Of a DNA stretch of 64,000 nt, positions 11,775 to 23,000 are shown one piece after another. A program made the position numbers and the translations under genes. Below the pieces are notes generated by a model. The model ran no database searches, was not told the origin of the DNA, and saw nothing but the letters and a program-made list of their open reading frames with translations. Position 1 is the first letter of the stretch. Each line of letters starts with the position of its first letter. Origin of the DNA: Trema orientale (lineage: Eukaryota > Streptophyta > Magnoliopsida > Rosales > Cannabaceae); assembly GCA_002914845.1 (NCBI GenBank), contig JXTC01000314.1, positions 40,951-104,950 of the forward strand, in the 5' to 3' direction.

Positions 11775-14700
11775 TTATCGAGTCATATTTCTCCATTTGT
11801 CCTTCAAATCAACCTGCACAAAACCCACAAATTTAAAGGAGAGTAATGACGGAAAAGTAGAAATTGGAGTTCAATATCGCACATATACAAGTTTGCGCTG
11901 CAAAAAGTAGATATTCGGTTACCTCTGTTCTCTCTTCAAATATGTCACGATAGGAATTTAGAATTAGTTTCCAATTTCCCTTACCGTACCTTCATGAGAA
12001 GACACCAATTGTAAGAATAAAAAACTTCACAAACTACAGGAAAAAATAAATTGCATCCTACTTTTCACTTAAATTGAAGTAAAATTCTATGAGAGAAAAA
12101 AGAGTGCGCTTCAAATTCCAAAAACAGTTGGCTTCAAATCCCTAATTATTACAAATATGATAAACAACTTTGTCTGATAAACTGTAAAGGGCATGGACCT
12201 CTCAATAAGCAACGGTTAATCAAAATGGATGCTATTATGCATTTACAAGATCTAAAATCACGTACTTTTGTACACCATTCCTTAGAGTGTCTTCTTCCAG
12301 TAAAGACCACTTCTTAATTTTTCTTCTCTTGGAAACGTTTTTAACTTCATACTTCTTCAATGGAGAGATGGCCATTCTCTTTGGGCTAGGTAGGTGAAGT
12401 CTATTCCCATTGGCCATTGATTCAGGTGAGTCGTCAATAGAATCGTTCCACTACAAGAACAACACACAAGTTCTTAGCAAATGATTTAATGATAAGGGCA
12501 ACTCTTCTTTTCTATCTTAAAATGCAAATGTAGTTCTATGTCTGTAAAGTAGGATTATCACCTTCACGTCACGTTCTTAAAAATCAACGTGGTAAAAAGG
12601 AAAGACAGAATAGGCAAAATCAAAAGAGAACATTCACCAAAACTTTCATTAGACATCTAATCTAAGAACATGATATTATCATTAATAATTGTAATCCATC
12701 TCATGACAATTGACAAGGACCATTTACTCATCAAATTCCATTCAACTTGTGAATGACGAAGGTAAACCATTAGGAACACATGAGCATAGCTCAAGTAGTT
12801 ATTGGGCAGGTGAGTGCGTGTGAGTTGTCTGGGGTTCAAGTCCCGTAATTGTATCTTGTCAAACAAAATTAGAAACAGTAAAAAAAAAATACAAATCAAC
12901 TACAAGGAGATGACGTAATTGACATCAAACAAGAATTTGTGCGTAACAACATAAAACAACCCTACTATTTACGTTTGTTTATTTTGTTTATTTCTTGTGA
13001 ATAATTTTTCAACCACTCACTAAACTGACCCTGAGCAACAAGTAAATCAGAAAGGAAAAAGTCCGAAAAAAATTACCTCATATGTGTGGGCAGTACTGTT
13101 ACGAGCCATCAAGCTGGGTCGCAGAACATTATTCTGATGACTGCAGGATGGATTACCAAGATTGGCATCACTAGGTTGCACACGTTCAGTGCTCTTTTCA
13201 ACAGATGGATTTGCTGCATCTGCTTCTGTTGCTCTCGGGCTTTCCAAGGGAGGCTCGTGGTTCACATCTTTTGTTGATTGCACAGGTTCAGCCCTCTTTT
13301 CAACAGAGGGATTTACCACATCTGCTTCTTTTCCTCTCTGGCTTTCCAAGTGAGGCTCATGGTTCACATTTTTTGTTGCCAAGTCAGAAAGTATGGCTGC
13401 AGCCACTCGTAACGCCTCAGGAAGTGGATCTGTCACGACGGCTCGTAGCTCCAAACAACTAGATTTAAGTGCTTCATGTATTCTAATAACTTCAGGGGTT
13501 GGGATGGCATTACATCTGCCATCTGATGGATCTGTGTCCGAATCCTCAACGTCACTAATCCTAACGGGTCCTCTGCGTCGTTTGTGGAAAGCAACTTGCT
13601 TGTTTCTAGGCACCACCTTTTCCCTGAGACTTTCTGTAACGAAAAACATAATCAAAACAAAAACAATATATTATGCATATACAAATCTCAAGCGTCGGAG
13701 AATAATTCGTTACAACTTGCAAGAAAAGTATCAAGCAAACATCAAAAAGTCTCCACTCATACAGCTTCGAATACAGAAAGACGACAACTTGGTATGAGGA
13801 AAGCTTTACCAGATACTCACTTCGACATAGTAATGAAGAAAATACATAGCAGAGGACCAAAGTCATTTCATATCAATGGGCAAGCTTTTTCTTTGCAAAG
13901 AAGAAGAGAAAAAGGGTACCTTTAACATTGGAGGCAGGTCTATCACTGATGACGAAATCAGTAGAATTAGGCAAACCAGCAGGAACATCCACAGCTTTAT
14001 CACAAACCTGATCATTACTCGATCCCCTCTGGTCTCTAACTTCATTTGCCAATTCAAGCATACCCTTTACCCTCAATCCTCGGCTAGGACTAGCCAACTC
14101 CGCAGCCACCGGTTCCCGCCTTTCGACCGCCCCGTCCACTCCTCCAACACCCACTTCCGGTTCATTCCCCGAACTCTCCACCGCTCTACTCCCAACTCCA
14201 CCATCTCCCAACTGCGCCAGACCTCCCTGCTTAGCCGTCAATGTCGTAGCCCACTCCACGAACGAAGGACCCATTAACGCCCAAGCCTCCTTCAAGTACT
14301 CCAAAACCAATCTCACAGCCTCATTCCGAGTGTTCCTGCTCAAGAGCTTCTTACACACACCATCGTCCCAAATCGCCGCCTCAACCTCGTCCCAACACCT
14401 CTTCAAATCCGTCGTGAAAAGCTGACTCTCCCCAGACCTCTCCAGCCGACTGACCCTCCCTCTCCAAACCCTCTTCAGGGCATTCAAGTACTTCCCACCG
14501 GGCTTTCCCCCATTACTCACCAGAAACTTCACCGTGCACTCCAAAGCCACGGCGCAATACGCAGCTTTCATGGAGTCGGCCATGGCGGCGTCTTGCCCCG
14601 AATCCAACTCCTCCACCGATTCCAGATTATCGAGAATGGCTTCGGTGACCGAAGCGTCGGAGACCTCGCACTCGATGGTTCGAAGAAGCACAATCTTCTT

Positions 14701-14811
14701 TAAGCGCGAGTCGTCGTTCGGAATGGGCATAACCGCGAGGGCTCTCTTGGCCAACCTCTCGTTGTCGGGGTTTCGAATGAGAAATTCCAGAATCCAACGA
14801 GCAACATCCAT
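11775..14811 (-). CDS. TRFL: TRF-like telobox Myb protein (TRFL family), 5 exons
   Basis: Exons (minus strand): 14811-13920, 13633-13077, 12450-12266, 11989-11923 and 11813-11775, with GT-AG junctions, giving 1740 nt and 579 residues. The only in-frame ATG at the 5' end is at 14811. Residues ~1-200 form a helical N-terminal region beginning MDVARWILEFL, typical of plant TRFL proteins. A basic stretch (residues 315-318) and an acidic stretch follow. Residues 385-452 hold two tandem 34-residue repeats. A basic run (KRRKIKK, 524-530) precedes a C-terminal telobox Myb domain (530-579) with tryptophans at 531, 551 and 574 and the recognition-helix motif VDLKDKWRN. The family binds duplex telomeric TTTAGGG repeats through this motif, so a nuclear telomere-associated or transcriptional role is inferred. 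The protein stops three residues after the recognition motif, without the Myb extension that strong telomere binders carry. Synteny suggests an orthologue of Arabidopsis TRFL7, which is not proven here. Confidence 0.9.
12780..12893 (+). mobile_element. SINE-like insertion in TRFL intron 2
   Basis: The segment has a box-A-like start (tagctcaagtagtt), a GTGAGTGCGTGTGAG middle, a box-B-like motif (ggttcaagtcc) and an A-rich tail at 12881-12890. This is the layout of a tRNA-derived SINE, opposite in orientation to the host gene. A related copy lies at 61680-61775 in the MnSOD gene. It cannot fold as a full tRNA and is not annotated as one. Confidence 0.6.
13170..13373 (-). repeat. In-frame tandem duplication in TRFL exon 2
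   Basis: Two 102-nt units (13373-13272 and 13271-13170) encode adjacent 34-residue repeats with 22 of 34 positions identical. Shared blocks are VNHEP, LES, EAD and NPSVEK. The unit lengths are exact, so the duplication preserved the frame. The region is hydrophilic and probably disordered. Confidence 0.85.
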
Positions 14812-15186
14812 GGCTGGACCTTTGATCAAGAAATCAAAGTTAGGGTTTTTTTGGTCAGAGTGAAAGGAATTAAACGTCACGTTTAGGTTTGAAAATTCAA
14901 ACAGGGTAAAAATAAATAAATACAAAACTTAGGGGAAAAATAATAATAATAATAACCGTAGCTGGTATTTTTCTATACAAAGGTTATAAATTTTGATGGA
15001 ACGATTAGACGCTGGCGGTTATATATCAGAGAAGATTTGTAAGCAGTCAAATTTGGGGATGTTTGGGACTTGGGAGAGACTAGTCCTTACTCGGTTGATG
15101 GCACAGCACTGATCCTTTGAACCATTCGCTATTGGATAATTTAATCCTTGAAGTTCTAATTTTGATAATACTTCTGAGAGTACGTT

Positions 15187-15315
15187 TACAGTAGGAGCGT
15201 CTCTACGTAAGGTCCTGTTTATACACCGTTTGATAAGAATCTATGGGAATCTATTTATACACAAATTCCCATCAAACGGTGTATAAACAGAACCTTACGT
15301 AGGGACACCTCTACT
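15187..15315. mobile_element. Foldback MITE, same family as 42842-42998
   Basis: About 50-bp arms face each other: 'gtaaggtcctgtttatacaccgtt' type sequence on the left, and on the right its near complement starting 'cccatcaaacggtgtataaaca'. Outer ends read cagtaggagcgtc and gacacctctact. The element at 42842-42998 has the same arms with the fuller terminus ctacagtaggggcg. No transposase is encoded. It sits in the divergent promoter region. Confidence 0.75.
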
Positions 15316-16721
15316 ATAACCGTCTCCTACTTTTAAACTTTCGTACGTTTTACAATAAAGTCTAAATTATAATTACCACAAGTGACGGTGGCATAACGGC
15401 AAAAATGTCTATTTAGAGTTTTCTCGGCAAAGACACCTGTCTAGAGTTTTTTCTTTTATTAGGTTGGGGGTTTTCAAGATGCAAACGACGGCCACGTCAT
15501 TTTGATTTTGAGCGATGGCAATACTTGAGTAAAATGACAAGTGGTTTCATGTCGTCTAAATTGTCATCAATAGCAAATTTATAAATAAAATGGCATGTTG
15601 TCTGAATTGTTACAGAATTATAAACGATGTATCATTGTATATGGAAGAAACAATCAATTTTGTTAGGATTATTTTCACTTTTGGCCCTAGACTTTTAAGT
15701 TAATCCTTATTCTGGCCTATGAACTTTAAAATACCTCATTCTACTACTTGAAACTATGTTTTTGTTTCATTCTTTATCTATGAACTTTCAAATTTATCAT
15801 TAAAACAACTGAATCTTTTTTTTTCTCCCTTAATTTTGGTTACTAACTTATAACAATATTGTTTAAAATTGAGACAAAAGATAATTTAAGGTAGTAGAAT
15901 GAGACATTTAATAGTTCATGAGCGAAAAATAAAATAAAGCTCATAGTTGGAAATGTCAGAAATGACAATAACCCTTTGAATAATAAAGATTTGAATTGTT
16001 TTTTGAATAACAAATTATGAAGGGCCGGTCCTATTCATGCTTCATGGCTTTTAAATATTGTCTTGATCTTCCAAATATGGCCCTCAAAGTATGTTTTTGT
16101 ATCAGTTTTGCCATTAAAACAATATAATTTGAATGCCATATTTAAGAAAGCTCTAAAAGCCAAATAACAAAATGATATTTGAATTATTATTTAGGGCTTG
16201 TTTAGATTTACTCCCAGTTTTTTTGTATAAATAAACTGAAAATAGAAGTAAAAGTTGTCTTTTGGTTTCTAATTTTTATAAACAAGAAATATATTTGACA
16301 AATTTTGTTTCACTACTTGTTTCCAAAAACAATAAAGTACAAATAACAGGATAAAAAAATCATGTGGACTTATATTTGTGTATGTATATACATATATATA
16401 TGTATGTACTTGTGAACAAATATTTATATGTCCTTGTTTTAAAAATTTGTTTAAAAACATAAAGGTATTAAAAATTTTTTGTTATCACTTTTTTTAAAAT
16501 TTCTGGTAACAATTTTAAAAAAAACAAAAAAACAAAAAATAAGATTGCTAAGCAAGTCTCTAAAAGGAATTTTTATTTTTCTGTTTAAAAGAAATAAAAA
16601 ACAAAAAATGAAAGTGAATCTAATCAAGAATCAAGGCCTTGACGATTAAATTTCAATTAAGAAATGACACTTTGTTTTAGCAATTAAAAACGACATGACG
16701 TTTCTATTTAACACACAACCC

Positions 16722-16729
16722 TATAAATA
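16722..16729 (+). promoter_or_regulatory. Possible TATA box of the nardilysin gene
   Basis: TATAAATA lies about 300 bp before the nardilysin ATG, with 'cacacaacc' just upstream. The distance allows a ~270-nt leader. A TA-repeat tract at 16945-16965 is a competing candidate. Confidence 0.35.
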
Positions 16730-17029
16730 TAATTATTCTCTGTTTTTGTTTTTTTGGCCGTGAGGAAAAAAAGGGTTAAAAAAAAAATTGGCGTTGTGTT
16801 GTGTAAGGTGTTTATGAGTGCAGTGAACTCACAAACGCTGCCTTTTCAAACGCTGAAAGAAAAGAATAAATTCCATTCGCAGTCATACACTTCTCCTACT
16901 CGGTCCTACGCCTTAGTCACTCTCCTATATATATCTATACATACATAATATATATATATATATACATACATATTGAGAAAGAGAGAGAAGAGACTCTAAA
17001 TCTATATCTATATCTTGTGTTGCAGAAAA

Positions 17030-20000
17030 ATGGGGTCTGGGGATGGCCGCACTTTCTCCTCCGACGATATCGTAATAAAGTCTCCGAACGATAGGCGGTT
17101 GTACAGACTTATCAAGCTCGAGAATGGCCTCTCCGCATTGCTTGTTCACGATCCAGAGATTTACCCAGACGGACCACCTCCCCAATACAGCGACCCAGAA
17201 GATATGGATTGTGAAGAAGAGGAAAGCGAAGGTGAAGATGATGATGAAGAAGAAGACGATGAAGATGAAGATGAGGATGAGGATGATGAGGAAGAAGATG
17301 AAGATGAAGATGATGAAGACGAAGACGAAGACGAAGGTGAGAATGGGAAAGGAAAAGGAAAAGGAGGAGCTTCTCAGACTAAGAAGGTTTGTCTTTTTCT
17401 TTTTCTTTTTTTTTTTTTATGTTTTTGGTTTGGATTGAAAATTTGCAATACCCATTTGACATTGGAGACTTTCTCAAATCTACGTAAAATGTAAATCTCA
17501 CAAATTAACGATTGTGGAAATTGTGGAAGAGTAGAAGAAGTAAATGTTGGTTTTGGTTATGGCTTGCTGAATAGCTAGAAAAGATTAGACTTGAATATCA
17601 TTGCTTGTGTTGCCAAGGCTTTCAATTGGGAAGTTTGTTTTTGACACTCTTTGCCTCTACTCAGTAGCTGTTAGCTTTGAACGTTATTCAATTTTATCAG
17701 GATTTTATAGCAACCCAAAAGGTTGTCCCTGGAATTCCATATTAGATAAAGAACTATAGTTTTCTTAGCATTTACTGATTGTCATGTCAAGTCGCAAAAG
17801 TCTTGTACATTGTTTGTTATCTAAACGTGATATGAGTTTAAGATGTTTTCATCAAAGCATTCCCACTTTTGAGTTGCAATTGGGTTAACGGAGTCTTACT
17901 AGCCCTCATTTCTTATTATCAAACAGACTGTGCATAGATTCATTAACCTCAATTATGATATTTTGTTTATTTATTTTCTTTTAATTTGATTGAAAATTAA
18001 GTGTTGTTTGTTTAGTTACCAATAACACGAACATTTAATTCTATTGGTAATGGAGATGTGTATATTTTGTATAGGCGGCTGCTGCGATGTGTGTTGGAAT
18101 AGGCAGCTTCTCTGACCCTTATGAGGCGCAGGGGCTTGCTCATTTTCTTGGTTTGTTTCTTTTCTTTCTATCTTATTTTTGTCTAATCTAATGTTATATA
18201 TGCCCACATAAGTTCTTGTCATTCTTGTTGACGCCACTACAGGAAAGTGAGTAGCGTAACAATTTTGTGTAGTAATTCTTAGATGTTGATATGCATAGGC
18301 ACTCCTAACAAATTGTACGTTCTGCAGAACATATGCTCTTTATGGGGAGTAAGGAGTTTCCTGATGAAAACGAGGTTTGTTAATCCCTTTAGCATACTTA
18401 AAAACTTCTTTTAGAGAAAAGATGAACTCACAGAATTGATTTTTTTTTTCATCCTTTTAAGGAGTTGAGGTTTGTTGAGACTCTGTTCATCTAGTGGTTC
18501 AACATGAGGGTTTTGCCATGTTAATATGGTTATAACTTTATTTGAAAAGAGAGGCCAATTTGTTCCTCATCGAGCAATATCATCTTCTGGCTTGTTCCAT
18601 CTATGCATGAGTGGATATCTAGGTTCTTGTGTCGGACACGTAATTTTAATTGTTTATTTTTTGTTCTTTTCAATTTATTGATTATCTATGGAACAATTTT
18701 TATGTCAGTTGCTATTACTTGGACTAGCATTTTATGCATGTTACTATCATATTAATAAAAATAAATGTGTGGTAAGGTTATATTAGGTAGGCTACCAGAT
18801 TGACACTTTTCTTTGCTAGTATGATAGTTACTTGTCCAAGCATGGAGGAACATCAAATGCATACACAGAAACAGAGCACACCTGCTACCATTTTGAAGTG
18901 AAACGGGAGTTCCTTAAGGGTGCTTTGGAAAGGTAAACACTATTTTTTCCTTGCACTGATGATTGGTGTTGCAAGTTTTTGCTTTCATTTTCTTTTGGGT
19001 GGATGATGCAGGGAGTAGTCTTTCTTCATGCTTCCCCTTTGGCATTACTGGCCCGTTTGGCACAGCTTTCAAAGATCTTTTAGGACTCAAAAGATCTTTT
19101 AAGAGTGTTTGGATAAATTTTTAGAAGATCTTTTTGTATCCAAAAGATCTTTTTAAAGAAGCATGGACCTACCATCTTTTTTAGGAAGATCTTTTTATAC
19201 TTTTACTTCAAGAAGTAAAAGCTATCCCAAACAGGCCCTACACCTTCTTTTCACTTTCTGGCATTATATGAATGAGATACAGTTCAGTTAGTTAAAATTG
19301 GTGTCCTTTTGTTTTTCATGAGTCATGAATATTAGGCTTTTGATGTGTGATTTATGAAATATTTTCTCTTCGAAGTTGAACGGTTTCTAAGAGTAACGGA
19401 ACCGAAACATATTTTAAGATGACGGATGGCTGATTTTTGAGTCTCTTTGAATTTGAAGCAATAAAGTGTTGGCATCAGAGCTAACAATCTGCTTCCAAGC
19501 CCCAACATCTTTATCATTAGAATAGTTTCTTTGAATTTAAACAACCTTAAGGTTGGTCTATCATGATCACTGTTTTCATCACCTTACTCACTACATAACG
19601 GAACATTTTGGTAATTCTGTGGATATTAACCTGTGATGGCCCTAAAGTTTCTGTAGTTCTTGTTATGTTTTCTTACATTTGCATTTCTAGATCTGGAGAT
19701 TGTCTTTTCTGAAGTCAGATCTGGTGGTTCGTTTCACATTTATTTGTTATATTGTTTCATCAGGTTCTCTCAGTTCTTTGTGTCACCCTTAGTAAAAATG
19801 GAAGCAATGGAACGAGAAGTGCAGGCTGTAGATTCAGGTACATTCTAATCTTATCCAAGCTTATTCACTCCAGATTTTCCTTTTAAAAAAGAATCAGAGA
19901 AACACAATGAGACTGATGTATTTCCTGTTGCTAAATAAACCTCACATTGTTAAACAAAATGGAATAGAATTTAACCAGGTTTTGCAAAATGATGCTTGCC

Positions 20001-23000
20001 GCCTTCAACAACTTCAGTGCCATACATCAACACATGGTCATCCTTTTAACAGATTCTTTTGGGGTATGTTTGAATCCATTATGTTTCATTTTTATTGCTA
20101 AAAACGGTATATGCTTGTATAAAATATAATTATATTTACCTGGCAGGGAACAAGAAGAGCCTGGTTGATGCAATGGAGAAAGGAATTAATTTGCGGCAAC
20201 AAATACTGAACTTGTACGAAGATTATTACCATGGTGGATTAATGAAGCTAGTTGTTATTGGTGGAGGTGTAGTTTTTTCCCCCCTACATATTTGTGGTGT
20301 ATGAGAACCATTTTCTGTTATGCTGTTTATTTCTGCTTTTCTTCTTGTTACTATTGATGGGCATGCTATTCACACGGTGGAAGAAATGGTGTTTATGGGT
20401 TTTTGAGTTAGGAGGTTTGGACTGTAGGTGATAGTGAAGATTTCCAATCTTCCATGAAGGAAATAAATATTTTTTTCTTTTTTGTTTTGGTAAATATAAT
20501 TTTCAGTTCCATTCCGGCAAATGTAATTAGGATTCAAATTTCAATTTATCTTGCACATATGAATTCAGTTTCTTACAAAGACAGCACTTTTTCCTCCATA
20601 TAATATAAGTGATGATTTCGTAGTGATAAAACTGCTGATCGTTTCACTTGTTAGGTTGAAAAATGCTTTGTCTTTATATTCTGTATGCCTTTAACGATAT
20701 GACTTGAAAATTTTCCTCCAATATTAATTATATAGTATATAATATTTGCAGAATCTCTTGATGTTCTCGAGGATTGGGTTGTGGAGTTATTTGGTAATGT
20801 TAAAATAGGCCCTCAGGTAAATCTGGAGTTCAAAGTGGAAGGTCCCTTCTGGAAATCAGGAAAACTGTATAGGCTAGAGGCTGTGAAAGATGTTCATATG
20901 CTGGACTTACAATGGCCATTACCATGTCTTTCTCAAGAGTATTTGAAGAAACCAGAAGATTATATTGCACATATCCTTGGACATGGTAAGATAATCCATT
21001 ATGGTACATTTAGACCACAGAGATTGAAATGATTGTTCTGTTAGAAATTATGTTGGGTTATTCTTGATACCTTTCTGTAGTTCTCCAGTCTTGGTGCTAC
21101 TTTTATGTCTTTGACTAATACCTGATGTCCATCCTGTGTTTTTCTGAACTTTTCTTGTATTGTAAAGGTTCACTGTATTTTTTGTTTCTGAACTTTTCTT
21201 GTATTGTAAAGGTTCACTGTATTTTTTGTTGCTTCTACTTGAATCAACTTAAAAGTAAATGCTGAAAACTACTGCATGAGACAATTCACAGCTGTTAATT
21301 GTAGAAGGTGGTTCAGTTAAAATTGGTTATAGGGTAGTAGTATTTTGTTAAAACTTTACATTTATTTGGCCCATCTAAATTAAAGCAGGACAAGGTACTG
21401 TTGAATCCAAGCGTTGAATATCAAGAGATTATCATAATACGAGTATTTGAAAGGGGAAAAGAAAAGTTTTTTTCTTGCATTTCATATAGTGTATTTCTGC
21501 TCATACTAATTTGCCCTTGTTTGGTGGTCAAATGGTGTTTGTTTGACTATTTCTTCGGAACTCTTAATATAAGTCTTGGGCTTTCAGAGGGCCGGGGAAG
21601 CTTGCTTTCCTTTCTTAAAGCTAAAGGATGGGCAACATCTCTATCTGCTGGTGTTGGGGATGAAGGCGTGCACCATTCTTCTATAGCTTATATTTTTGGG
21701 ATGTCCATACACCTCACCGACTCTGGCTTGGAGAAGGTAATATCTTTTTCCTTTTATTCTGGAGAAAGTAGACACTATGAAGGATGACATTGATTAACTG
21801 ATTGGGAGATCTAGTAATATGTTAGTTTAAAATCAACCTAAGTTGTCTCCTTTGCTTCCTAGAGGAATTTGGAGAAATGTATTAATTCTAAATTTTCCTA
21901 GGAAACACCAATCATTCTGGAACATTTTTTAACTTTTATTTGTTATACTGATGCTTAATCTGCAGATATTCGAGATCATTGGTTTTGTTTATCAGTACCT
22001 CAAATTATTGCGTCAAGCTTCTCCACAAGAATGGATATTTAAGGAACTCCAGGATATTGGAAACATGGAATTTCGATTTGCTGAAGAACAGCCCCAGGAT
22101 GATTATGCTGCAGAACTTGCAGGTATATTTTATTTAGTTTTCATTTTATTCCTATCATATTTTCTCCCTTTTAATAGATTTATTGGGATCTTAAGTGACA
22201 GTGTTGCTCTCCTATTATATCATAACCACTGTCTTGTGTGTTGGCCCTCTTGGTTTCTTGGACAATGTGCTGTATTTTATTTTTTGTGGGGTTTGCTTTA
22301 CAAAATCGTTATGTATTGCATCTTTATTTTATCAGTATCATTTAGCATGTCATTTGTATTCGAGTGGTTGACATAGTTGCGGAATGTGTTCCAAGTTATT
22401 AGACTCTAGGAAGTGTTTATATTGACAGTAATGGTTAAGATAAAGGTAAAAAAGAGTATGGATATGCAGAATCAGATTTACTATGTCTATCTTGGTTCAT
22501 GTGAGTATCATTGCACCAAAAATGTGTTCCAAGTTATTAGACTCTAGGAAGTGTTTATATTGACAGTAATGGTAAAGATAAAGTTGAAAAAGAGTATGGA
22601 TATGCAGAATCAGATTTACTTTGTTTATCTTGGTTCATGCAAGTATCATTGCACCGAAAAACGGATTCTGGGATATTGATATTTTATCTGGTTAACCATT
22701 GTGAAACTTCTTTGTTGCAGAGAATTTACTACTGTATCCTGCAGAGCATGTAATTTATGGGGACTATGTTTACAAGACATGGGATGAGGACTTGATAAAA
22801 TATGTTCTTGGTTTCTTCAGACCTGAAAACATGAGGGTTGATGTCGTTTCAAAGTCCTTTAATTCAGAAGGTACAATCTAATTACCTTTCCACAAGCAAA
22901 AGTCAACAAAAAAAAGAGGGGAAGAAAAAGGGGAAAAAAAAAGGGGGGGGGGGGGGGTTGAAGGGGGTTCTTTGAAATTGTTTGCAATTTTCTAAATAAA

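Larger units (their letters stand above)
14812..17029. promoter_or_regulatory. Divergent intergenic region between TRFL and nardilysin
   Basis: The two genes point away from each other, so this 2.2 kb should contain both promoters. A TATA-like TATAAATA lies at 16722-16729 on the nardilysin side, with a TA-rich tract and a GA-rich leader at 16925-16995. The TRFL side has no obvious TATA box in its first 150 bp. A foldback MITE occupies 15187-15315. The middle (15650-16700) is AT-rich with no gene. Confidence 0.55.

Noticed and set aside
12793-12846. Possible tRNA gene (box A and box B words)
   Set aside because: Spacing and arms do not fold into a tRNA, and the A-rich tail and second copy in another intron fit a SINE.
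13393-13925. Two plus-strand ORFs opposite the TRFL gene
   Set aside because: They are shadows of TRFL exon 2 and intron 1, without splice logic or recognisable domains.
14812-14925. N-terminal extension of TRFL exon 1
   Set aside because: The open frame continues upstream but contains no ATG before 14811 and the sequence is AT-rich leader.
17124-17438. Long Lys/Met-rich ORF on the plus strand
   Set aside because: It is the +2 frame of the nardilysin acidic tract. The purine repeat keeps every frame open.
22935-22960. G-quadruplex-like poly-G run in nardilysin intron 11
   Set aside because: A simple mononucleotide run in an intron. Length may be a sequencing artefact and nothing else supports a function.
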